A stretch of 16,799 bases of DNA from positions 1-16,799 of the forward strand of contig NZ_BAABJJ010000022.1 in the NCBI RefSeq assembly GCF_039543245.1, read 5' to 3'. The position numbers and the translations under genes are program-made. Source of the stretch: Algibacter_G agarivorans. GTDB taxonomy: Bacteria > Bacteroidota > Bacteroidia > Flavobacteriales > Flavobacteriaceae. Under the pieces are notes generated by a model. The model saw nothing but the letters and a program-made list of their open reading frames with translations, was not told the DNA's origin and did not search any database. The stretch's first letter is position 1, and each line of letters starts with the position of its first letter. Below are positions 1 through 6,866 of the stretch, one piece after another.

Positions 1-2
1 AA

Positions 3-35
3 AATGAGTGTTATGACCCTTTGGGTCTAATCTGA
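3..35 (+). CDS. Possible 3' tail of an upstream gene (partial)
   Basis: A few codons before the first hairpin may be the end of a plus-strand gene that starts outside the window. One frame reads NECYDPLGLI and stops with TGA at 33-35; another stops with TAA at 28-30. The only support is position: a strong terminator begins about 6-11 nt after these stops, as expected just behind a gene. Product and frame cannot be decided from so few residues. Confidence 0.25.
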   Translation, partial: NECYDPLGLI

Positions 36-40
36 AAACC

Positions 41-69
41 AAAGCCACCGTTTTTAACGGTGGTTTTTT
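41..69 (+). terminator. Rho-independent terminator, left edge
   Basis: An 8-bp GC-rich stem, CCACCGTT (45-52) pairing with AACGGTGG (56-63), closes a TTT loop and is followed directly by six T (64-69). An A-rich stretch precedes it, so the stem can extend by A-U pairs. This is a textbook intrinsic terminator for plus-strand transcription arriving from upstream. The coding-like frame of the broken hydrolase starts right behind the T-tract, with no room for a promoter or a 5' gene end. A hairpin with nearly the same core lies at 16746-16766. Confidence 0.8.
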
Positions 70-129
70 ACTAATGTTTACACTTACTCCGATTCACCAC
101 AAGTTTCATTCGCTTTACAAGATGTTAAA

Positions 130-1611
130 TTGAGTTTAGGTGAATCATATAACCAAATAGATTCGAGTACCATAAATCAGGTTGATATTATATTAGATAT
201 TAAACCATTGGACACACTTGTTAAAGAAGGTTTTATGATTAGTAAGACCGATGATAAAATAGAAGTTTTAGGTTATGACGAAGCAGGTTTAATGTATGGT
301 ACTTTAGAACTGGCAGAACAAATTAAATTGTATGGCATTAAGGGTGTGAAAAGTGTAATAAAGAACCCATATATGGAAATGCGTGGGCCTAAGTTTAACA
401 TCCCCTTAGATGTTAGAACACCAAGTTATTCTGATGTTAGTGATGTCGCTCAAAATAATATCGAACACATGTGGGATTTTACCTTTTGGAAAGACTACAT
501 AGACACGATGGCGCGCTATCGATATAATTATATTTCACTTTGGAATTTACATCCCTTTCCATCTTTAGTAAAGGTGCCAGGATATGAAGATATTGCATTA
601 AATCATGTCCAGCGCTCAACTGTAAAATGGAAAGAAAATTACAATTTGATGGCTATTGGTTTTGATGCACCAGAGATTCTTAAGAATCCTGAAATTGTAA
701 AAACTATTAGCATTGAAGAAAAAATCGAATTTTGGAAGAAGGTAATGGCCTATGGGAAGACCCGAAATATCGATTTTCATTTCATTACATGGAATATTTT
801 TGATTATGGTACCCAAGGAAAATATGGTATAACCGATGATAGAGAAAATGATATTACTACGGATTATTTTAGAAAAAGTATAAAGCAAATGTTTGTAACC
901 TACCCAGATTTAGCAGGAATAGGCTTGACAACTGGTGAAAACATGAAAGGTGCCAACCACAAAGAACGCGAAGCATGGGCTTATGATACGTATGCCTTAG
1001 GTATACTAGATGCAGCCAAAGAAATGCCAGAGCGACAATTTAAATTTATACACAGGCAACATCAATCTGGAGCAAGAGAAATTGCTGAAAAGTTTAATTC
1101 TGTAGTTGAAGCAGATAATGTGGAATTCTTATTTTGTTTTAAATACGCCAAAGCACATGTGTATAGCGCAACCCAACAACCATTTCATGAAGATGCTAAT
1201 TATGTAGAACAAATTAAGGGTATGAAAACTTTATGGGGTTTAAGAAATGACGATACATTTTATTTTAGGTGGGGCGCTCCAGATTTCACCAGAGAATTTA
1301 TAAAAAATCTACCTTACGATGTGGCAAAAGGCATTTATTTTGGCTCCGATCAATGGATATGGGGACGTGATTTTTTAACAAAAGAGCCAGAAATTCCCAA
1401 TCAAATAGAGGTTTCAAAACATTGGTATCAATGGTTGTTGTGGGGTAGGCTAAGTTACGACCCAACAATATCTAATAATCGTTTTCGAGATTTATTATCA
1501 AATAGATTTTCTGGAATTGATGCTGATAAACTATTTTCTGCATGGCAAAATGCGTCTATGGTATATCCTATTACAACAGGTTTTCACTGGGGGAAATTAG
1601 ATTTTCAGTAG
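130..1611 (+). CDS. N-terminal fragment of the broken glucuronidase-like hydrolase
   Basis: This is the translatable first part, up to the in-frame TAG. It keeps most of the predicted barrel, including the GENM glutamate, an IHRQHQSGAREIAEKF segment and GSDQWIWGRDFL. The start is weak: TTG at 130 is the first possible initiator, but coding-like residues precede it by about 20 codons, so it is unlikely to be the ancestral start. Without a signal peptide the product would stay in the cytoplasm, away from its presumed substrate. It may not be made at all. Confidence 0.5.
   Translation: MSLGESYNQIDSSTINQVDIILDIKPLDTLVKEGFMISKTDDKIEVLGYDEAGLMYGTLELAEQIKLYGIKGVKSVIKNPYMEMRGPKFNIPLDVRTPSYSDVSDVAQNNIEHMWDFTFWKDYIDTMARYRYNYISLWNLHPFPSLVKVPGYEDIALNHVQRSTVKWKENYNLMAIGFDAPEILKNPEIVKTISIEEKIEFWKKVMAYGKTRNIDFHFITWNIFDYGTQGKYGITDDRENDITTDYFRKSIKQMFVTYPDLAGIGLTTGENMKGANHKEREAWAYDTYALGILDAAKEMPERQFKFIHRQHQSGAREIAEKFNSVVEADNVEFLFCFKYAKAHVYSATQQPFHEDANYVEQIKGMKTLWGLRNDDTFYFRWGAPDFTREFIKNLPYDVAKGIYFGSDQWIWGRDFLTKEPEIPNQIEVSKHWYQWLLWGRLSYDPTISNNRFRDLLSNRFSGIDADKLFSAWQNASMVYPITTGFHWGKLDFQ
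1609..1611 (+). other. In-frame TAG interrupting the hydrolase
   Basis: The codons read TTT CAG TAG TAT ATT GAA. A single G-to-A change from TGG (Trp) would produce this stop, and the sequence context (DFQ-stop-YIEGC) fits an aromatic residue. No slippery run or frame shift lies nearby. It is most simply a nonsense mutation or a sequencing error. Programmed readthrough is possible but nothing in the sequence supports it. Confidence 0.7.
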
Positions 1612-1740
1612 TATATTGAAGGGTGTAAAAGTAGACCAAAACAGGCAGAAAACGAAACTGGTTTTCACGATGTTAATCGGTTTATTACATTAGGTGTACA
1701 CCCAAAATCTGGAAATCAATCGATTCCAGACTATGTTGAT

Positions 1741-2151
1741 ATGATTTTGGAGGACAAAATTACAGCCTTAAAAACACCATTAGTAGTGTCTCAAAGACTT
1801 AAAGATATTACAGAAAAAGCATTTTTTGATATTAAAGATATTGTTATAGATTCAGATAAAGAGTTGCATTTTACAGTAAACGATATTAAAACGGTTTCTT
1901 TTTTAGGGAAGTACTATGCTTATAAAATTGAAGGCGCAACCTATCTAGCATTATATAGAAAATCAGACGAAAAAGAATACCAAAAATTAGCGGTTAAATC
2001 TTTAGAAGAAGCATTGGTTTACTGGGAGAAGTATATAAGCCAAGCCATGTCACAAAACCATAATCCGTTATGGACGAATAGAGTAGGTATTGTAGATTGG
2101 AAACAAATAACTGAGTGGGTAAAACAAGATATTGAAATAGCGAAACAATAA
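1741..2151 (+). CDS. C-terminal fragment of the broken glucuronidase-like hydrolase
   Basis: This fragment holds 136 residues in the same frame as the N-terminal piece. The sense reading between the TAG and this ATG (1612-1740; starts YIEGCKSRPKQ) has no stop and reads naturally into it. The content is mostly helical, with YLALYRKSDEKEYQKLAVKS and EEALVYWEKYISQAM, fitting the C-terminal helical region of such hydrolases. It has no signal peptide, no lipobox and no domain of its own. A separate functional protein here is unlikely. Confidence 0.5.
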   Translation: MILEDKITALKTPLVVSQRLKDITEKAFFDIKDIVIDSDKELHFTVNDIKTVSFLGKYYAYKIEGATYLALYRKSDEKEYQKLAVKSLEEALVYWEKYISQAMSQNHNPLWTNRVGIVDWKQITEWVKQDIEIAKQ

Positions 2152-2160
2152 ATTTATACT

Positions 2161-2973
2161 ATGAAACAGGTAAATATAGTCTTAAGTATCATTATTTTGA
2201 TACTAGTAACTTCATGTAAGCAAGAGATAAAAGAAGACATTAAAATTCAAGATAATGCTTCATATAGTACACAAAAAAAGTCTGATGTTTTCTATCATTA
2301 TTCCATTTGGTGGGCCTTTGTAAATAAAGTATTTGAGGGTGATATTACTGCAGCAGAGTTAAAATCCAAAGGCGATATGGCGTTAGGGTCATACAATTTT
2401 TTAGATGGCGAACTTATTATGCTTGACGGAACGTTATATCAAGCCAAAGAAAATGGAGAGGTTTCAATACCAAACGATTCTATTAAAGTTGCCTATGCAA
2501 ATGCTGCTTTTTTTGATAAAGATGGCGGTTTTTCAATAGACAAGGTTGATAATTATGATGGCTTAAGAGCAGCAATCAATTCAAAATTACCATCAAAAAA
2601 TTTCTTTTATGCCTTCAAAATTAAAGGAGACTTTAAAAACATGAAATGTGGAGGTTTACACAAACAAGAACCACCTTTTGAAAAAGGCTTGGATGTTTTA
2701 ATACCTAGTAGACCAATCTTCGAACGCGAAAACTTTAAAGGCACTATGGTAGGTTTTTATTGTCCAGAATTCATTGGTAATATAAATGTAGCTGGGTTTC
2801 ATTTTCATTTTGTGTCTGAGGACAAAACCTTTGCAGGTCATGTTATGGAATTTGAAGCTGAAAATCTTACTGTAGAATTCGATGAAATGAACGAATACCA
2901 ATTTGTTTTACCAGAAACTGAAGCCTACGAAAATGTTGGTTTTGATAAAGAATTTCAGTACGAGAAAAAATAA
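2161..2973 (+). CDS. Exported acetolactate-decarboxylase-fold lipoprotein
   Basis: The product has 270 residues with a type II signal peptide and lipobox VTSC (C19). Residues ~43-260 match alpha-acetolactate decarboxylase (AlsD/BudA) end to end: FEGDITAAELKSKGDMALG, LDGELIMLDG (E84), NFFYAFKIKGDF, and GFHFHFVSEDKTFAGHVMEF with the zinc triad H214, H216 and H227. The usual catalytic arginine, in a KARTVPKQ-type segment of the Brevibacillus enzyme, is replaced here: KCGGLHKQ (162-169) has Gly164 at that place. The C-terminal tail, which carries another catalytic Glu in that enzyme, is short. Acetolactate is a cytoplasmic metabolite, so an exported, lipid-anchored homolog among sugar hydrolases probably acts on something else, perhaps a uronic-acid end of an oligosaccharide. 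The fold is fairly certain; the substrate is inferred. The gene follows the broken hydrolase by 9 nt. Confidence 0.8.
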   Translation: MKQVNIVLSIIILILVTSCKQEIKEDIKIQDNASYSTQKKSDVFYHYSIWWAFVNKVFEGDITAAELKSKGDMALGSYNFLDGELIMLDGTLYQAKENGEVSIPNDSIKVAYANAAFFDKDGGFSIDKVDNYDGLRAAINSKLPSKNFFYAFKIKGDFKNMKCGGLHKQEPPFEKGLDVLIPSRPIFERENFKGTMVGFYCPEFIGNINVAGFHFHFVSEDKTFAGHVMEFEAENLTVEFDEMNEYQFVLPETEAYENVGFDKEFQYEKK

Positions 2974-3277
2974 CTTAATGTAAATGGCTAACGTTACGAC
3001 AGGTTAAAAGTATTTAGTACTACTATTTAACAATAGATTGGTCTAATTTTATAATTCTAATTGGTAGCTTAATTTGGTTAAAGACTCTAAAAATAAGGGG
3101 TTTGTCAAGTATAAAGTATACAAATGTTACATAACAAATATGACTTTTGCAAAAGGAGTAAAAAAATGATTTGTAATATTTAAATAATCCAAACAAAACA
3201 GTCATTTTACGAGACACAACAGGATAGTTTTTCTTCTAAAAAAAGTAATCTTGCTTATTCCATTTTAAATATTTCTT
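2974..3277. other. 304-bp gap without a gene; likely promoter region
   Basis: This is the only large gap inside the block and separates the decarboxylase-fold gene from the lyase-like gene. It is very AT-rich. I see no tRNA, no strong terminator hairpin and no exact flavobacterial -7 box (TAnnTTTG). The closest are TAATCTTG at 3246-3253, about 25 nt before the lyase start, and TAGTTTTT at 3225-3232, neither with a clear -33 TTG. A heptamer AAGTATA is repeated in tandem near 3108. A five-codon ORF (MICNI, ATG at 3166) lies behind a good AAAAGGAG. Its size and position suggest the transcription start for the downstream run, but the sequence does not fix it. Confidence 0.4.
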
Positions 3278-4018
3278 ATGAAAAAATACATGGTTTATCT
3301 TTTTAGTTATTTTGTTCTGTTGAACTGTTCTGGAGGTGATATTAATAATGACGTTATGGAAGATGAACAGCAACAAGAACAAGAAGAAGAGCAGGTAGAT
3401 ATAATTCCTTTAATTCCCAATGAAGGTATACCTAGTCCATTTAATTTATTTACTGTTATTGATGATGATGTGGAGCGAAAAGATTTTAACAAAGTATCAA
3501 AATGGTATGAAGAAGCGGCAAATATACAGGTCTTTAAACTTTTTATTGGTGATGAGTTTAATGGAGAAAGAAAACATGCTAGAACAGAAGCAGGTCAAGG
3601 TTTAAAATGGAAACAAGGTACTGAGTGGTATACCTTTGAAGCGACTATGAAACCAAGTAGAAAACTTGATGAAACCTATACTATTGCACAGCTTTTTGCG
3701 GGATGTTGTGGTCCTCAACTTAGAGTAGAAGTGAAGTCAAGTGGAAGAATTAATGTAGGGTCAAGAGCTAATGGAAATATTCGTATATCTACAGATGAAG
3801 ATTGGGCAAATGGAGTAAAAAGTTTCAAAATTAAAATTAGAAGTAATGGTAAAGACATGGAAGTCTATTTTAATGATGAATTGAAGTTTACTGGAGTTTC
3901 TGAAGAAAGTACTTTGGGAAATACTGCTGCACTTTATCATTTTAGATGGGGCGTATATTCGAATAATAAAATGACAAAGAATTTAAGTAATACAGTTACA
4001 AATATTACAAGAACGTAG
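3278..4018 (+). CDS. Beta-jelly-roll polysaccharide lyase-like lipoprotein (PL28/PL7-like)
   Basis: The product has 246 residues with a signal peptide and lipobox LLNC (C17). A highly acidic Glu/Gln linker (28-40) follows, then one compact domain (~55-246). RKHARTEAG (98-106) resembles the R-T/S-E strand motif of alginate-lyase-2-type jelly rolls. AQLFAG (137-142) and PQLRVEV (146-152) resemble the central Gln strand, and LYHFRWGVYSN (219-229) the late strand with an aromatic and Tyr. Given its neighbours, PL28-type ulvan lyase is my preferred reading, with endo-cleavage of the polymer and an unsaturated uronate at the new end. It could instead be a PL7-like lyase or a non-catalytic jelly roll. 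Full-length secreted ulvan lyases are often larger, with extra modules and sorting tails; none is present. Vicinal cysteines (C143, C144) are unusual. The long acidic spacer behind the lipid anchor suggests surface exposure. Confidence 0.6.
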   Translation: MKKYMVYLFSYFVLLNCSGGDINNDVMEDEQQQEQEEEQVDIIPLIPNEGIPSPFNLFTVIDDDVERKDFNKVSKWYEEAANIQVFKLFIGDEFNGERKHARTEAGQGLKWKQGTEWYTFEATMKPSRKLDETYTIAQLFAGCCGPQLRVEVKSSGRINVGSRANGNIRISTDEDWANGVKSFKIKIRSNGKDMEVYFNDELKFTGVSEESTLGNTAALYHFRWGVYSNNKMTKNLSNTVTNITRT

Positions 4019-4065
4019 CCAATTGAATTTATAATCTGAATTAGTGCTAATTTTTTCACAAATCA

Positions 4066-6852
4066 ATGAAGTTTCGATATTTATTTTTGGTAACTAGTTT
4101 TATATCACTAACATTTTTAAGTTCATGTAATAATGCTCAAATATTAAAGCCTGAGGAACTTACGATTTCCGAAGGTTTTAAAAACCCAACAGGATTTTAT
4201 AATGCAAACCCAACGTTTTCATGGAAACTGCCTGTTTCAGAACAAATTAAATCGCAATTTGCTTACCAAGTAGTTGTAGCGTCTTCAAAAGAATTATTAC
4301 CTAATAATGCTGATTTATGGGATTCTGAAAAACAAAAAAGTGCGCAATCTACTTTTGTAAAGTATCAAGGAAAAATACTAGAATCTAGACAAAAAGTATA
4401 TTGGCAAGTAAAGTATTGGAACCAAGATGAAAACGCTTCTGATTGGAGTGAAATCAATTTTTTTGAATTAGGCTTATTAAAAAATGCCGATTGGCAAGCC
4501 AAATGGGCCGGATTAGATACCGCAAAAGATAGCATTAAGGGCGTTAGAAAGTTTTTAATGCACAGGCCGCAATATTTAAGGAAAGGTTTTGAGTTATCTT
4601 CTGATGTGGCTTCAGCAAGACTATACATTACTGCAAAAGGTGTTTTTGATGTGCATTTAAATGGAAAAGATGTTAGTGATGACGTCATGACGCCTGGTTG
4701 GACACCGTATAATCATCGTATAGAAACACTTACCTACGATGTTACTGAACTATTACAAGCTGGTAAAAATGCTTTAGCGGTTGAGTTAGCTTCTGGATGG
4801 CATTCTGGAAGAATTAGTAGAAGAACTGCACTTTATGATAATTTTTCATCGCCTAAAATTCTATGTCAGTTAGAACTCATATTGAAAGATGGTTCAAAAC
4901 AAACCATTATTTCTGACGAATCTTGGAAAGGCACTACAAATGGGCCCATACGTTTAGCGAGTATTTATGATGGCGAAGTCTATGATGCAAACTTTGAAAT
5001 ACCAAATTGGAATGCTATTACTTTTGATGATTCTAACTGGGAATTGGTTGAAGTTGAAGCAGTTTCTAAGGATGTTAAATTAGCTCCAAAAAGACATCAT
5101 ACCGTAAAGAATCAACTGGTTTTAAAAGATGTAGAAATTGTTTCGGTTGATGAAAATTCGGCAGTTTTTAATTTAAAACAAAATATGGTGGGCGTGCCAA
5201 AAGTAAAAGTGCCTATGAAAAAAGGCGATACTTTAAAAATACGTTTTTCTGAAATGCTACTAAAAGATAATACCTTTTACACTAAAAATTATCGTTCTGC
5301 AAAGTCAACCGATTATTACGTAGCAGCTAAAGATGGTGTTGTAGAATATGTTCCAAAATTTACATTTCACGGATTTCAGTTTGTAGAATTAAGTGGTTAT
5401 GATAAAAATGCGAAACCAGACGAGTCTTGGGTACAAGGTATAGCACAACATTCTAATTTCGAAAAAAAGGGAACGTTTACATCGTCTCACGATAAATTAA
5501 ATCAGTTACAAAGTAATATTACGTGGGGGTTACGAGATAACTTTTTTGATATTCCTACAGACTGTCCACAACGTGATGAACGTTTGGGTTGGACAGGAGA
5601 TGCACAGGTTATTGCGCCAACATCGTTGTTTAACTATGATGTACATGCATTTTGGACCGCTTGGTTGCAAAGTTTAAGAGAAAATCAGTCCGAACATAAA
5701 GACGGTATGGTGCCTTTTATAGTGCCCGATGTGTTACAAACCAAAAACGGAAGTTCTGGTTGGGGTGATGCTGCTGTAATTATTCCTTGGGATATTTACA
5801 ATGCAACAGGCGATATTACTGTGCTTGAAGAAAGTTATGAGTCAGCAAAAAAATGGGTTGGGTACTATCAATCCAAAGTAAAAAAGCAACCTTTTTTGCC
5901 AAAGATGCATTCGTTTTCAGATTGGTTGCAGCCTTATCCTTCTAAATCTGGTAAAATGGGTAATAGAGGTGATACTCCAAAAGACTTAATACATGCCGCT
6001 TTTTTTGCGCATTCAGCCCATTTAGTGTCTAAAATTGCTAGTGTTTTAGGAAAAACGGATGATGCAAAAAAATATAAAAATTTATACAAAGCAGTTGCTA
6101 ATGCTTTTGAAAATGAGTTTTTTGATGAAAACGGAAAGTTTAAGCAAGAAAGACAAACGCAAACAAGTTATTTGCTGGGTATATATTTTGAATTATTTAA
6201 ACCAGAAACCAAACTAAAAGCTCAAAAATATTTATTGGAAGAAATTAAAAATGCCGATTATCATTTAGGAACAGGATTTCTAGGAACACCAATTTTGCCA
6301 AAGGTTTTAGATGATATGGGAGAAATAGATTTGATGTATAAAATTTTATTCAAAGAAACGTATCCATCTTGGTTTTACTCTATTAACCAAGGGGCAACTA
6401 CGATGTGGGAACGTTGGAATAGCTTTAGTAAAGAAGGTGGTTACAACGCGCAAAGTATGAATAGTCTGAATCATTATGCATACGGCGCTATTGGTCAATG
6501 GTTGTACGAGCGCATAGCTGGTTTAACATCGTTAGAACCGGGATACCAAAAAATAAGAATTGCACCCATACCAAATACTAAGTTTTTAACATCGGCTTCT
6601 GCAAGTGTAAAAACGCCTTATGGAAAAGCATCATCATCATGGAAAATAGAGGATGATTCTTTTAATCTTGATGTTGTAATTCCGCCGAATACAACTGCAG
6701 AAATTCATATTCCAAACGCAACTCAAAATAATTTACTTGTAAACGGAAATGATTTCACGGAAACTTCAAATTTAAAATTAATGAGTTCTGATAATAATAC
6801 AGTAAAACTTTTAGCAGAACCAGGAACATATAACTTTCAAACTAAACTTTAA
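4066..6852 (+). CDS. GH78 alpha-L-rhamnosidase, lipoprotein (first copy)
   Basis: The product has 928 residues with lipobox LSSC (C21). Domain order is typical of bacterial rhamnosidases: an N-terminal Fn3-like domain (~30-140), a lectin-like domain (~165-335), a beta domain (~345-450), the (alpha/alpha)6 catalytic barrel (~465-815) and a C-terminal beta domain (~820-925). The predicted general acid is E505 in DCPQRDERLGW, and the predicted base is E782 in TMWERWNS; both are intact. It would release terminal alpha-L-rhamnose from oligosaccharides, probably in the periplasm after desulfation. It begins 47 nt after the lyase-like gene and is followed after 14 nt by a paralog of the same layout. 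It differs from the paralog near the active-site rim, for example VLQTKNGSSGWGDAA and PSKSGKMGNRGDTPKD, suggesting different aglycone preference. Confidence 0.93.
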   Translation: MKFRYLFLVTSFISLTFLSSCNNAQILKPEELTISEGFKNPTGFYNANPTFSWKLPVSEQIKSQFAYQVVVASSKELLPNNADLWDSEKQKSAQSTFVKYQGKILESRQKVYWQVKYWNQDENASDWSEINFFELGLLKNADWQAKWAGLDTAKDSIKGVRKFLMHRPQYLRKGFELSSDVASARLYITAKGVFDVHLNGKDVSDDVMTPGWTPYNHRIETLTYDVTELLQAGKNALAVELASGWHSGRISRRTALYDNFSSPKILCQLELILKDGSKQTIISDESWKGTTNGPIRLASIYDGEVYDANFEIPNWNAITFDDSNWELVEVEAVSKDVKLAPKRHHTVKNQLVLKDVEIVSVDENSAVFNLKQNMVGVPKVKVPMKKGDTLKIRFSEMLLKDNTFYTKNYRSAKSTDYYVAAKDGVVEYVPKFTFHGFQFVELSGYDKNAKPDESWVQGIAQHSNFEKKGTFTSSHDKLNQLQSNITWGLRDNFFDIPTDCPQRDERLGWTGDAQVIAPTSLFNYDVHAFWTAWLQSLRENQSEHKDGMVPFIVPDVLQTKNGSSGWGDAAVIIPWDIYNATGDITVLEESYESAKKWVGYYQSKVKKQPFLPKMHSFSDWLQPYPSKSGKMGNRGDTPKDLIHAAFFAHSAHLVSKIASVLGKTDDAKKYKNLYKAVANAFENEFFDENGKFKQERQTQTSYLLGIYFELFKPETKLKAQKYLLEEIKNADYHLGTGFLGTPILPKVLDDMGEIDLMYKILFKETYPSWFYSINQGATTMWERWNSFSKEGGYNAQSMNSLNHYAYGAIGQWLYERIAGLTSLEPGYQKIRIAPIPNTKFLTSASASVKTPYGKASSSWKIEDDSFNLDVVIPPNTTAEIHIPNATQNNLLVNGNDFTETSNLKLMSSDNNTVKLLAEPGTYNFQTKL

Positions 6853-6866
6853 ATCATGTTAAAAAA

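Larger units (their letters stand above)
70..2151 (+). pseudogene. Broken alpha-glucuronidase-like glycoside hydrolase
   Basis: One reading frame runs from about 70 to the TAA at 2149-2151 and is interrupted only by TAG at 1609-1611. Residues on both sides of that stop read as one protein, and no frame change is needed. Family-like sequence (SPQVSFALQDVKLSLGESY) already appears upstream of the first usable start, a TTG at 130. The true N-terminus, with start codon and signal peptide, is therefore missing. The fold resembles GH67/GH20-type enzymes: an N-terminal accessory domain with DEAGLMYGTLELAEQI, then a TIM-barrel region with WKDYIDTMARYRYNYISLW, a GENM glutamate (937-939) and YFRWGAPDF. 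I infer activity on an alpha-linked uronic acid but cannot name the family with certainty. The gene lies 9 nt ahead of the decarboxylase-fold lipoprotein gene and was probably its operon partner. Confidence 0.75.

Noticed and set aside
1612..1740. Programmed recoding (readthrough) at the TAG of the broken hydrolase
   Set aside because: No pyrrolysine-type element or structured stimulator is apparent; together with the missing 5' end, ordinary gene decay is simpler.
3023..3217. 64-codon open frame on the minus strand in the 304-bp gap
   Set aside because: Phe/Tyr/Lys-rich translation of AT-rich DNA, opposite to the operon, with no domain, signal or upstream context.
3246..3253. TAATCTTG as a flavobacterial -7 promoter box
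   Set aside because: It has one mismatch to TAnnTTTG and no TTG at the expected -33 distance; similar near-matches occur elsewhere in the gap.
4039..4056. Hairpin AATTA-GTGC-TAATT followed by T in the gap between the lyase-like gene and the first rhamnosidase
   Set aside because: The stem is five A/T pairs only; too weak to call a terminator in AT-rich DNA, and the gap is just 47 nt.
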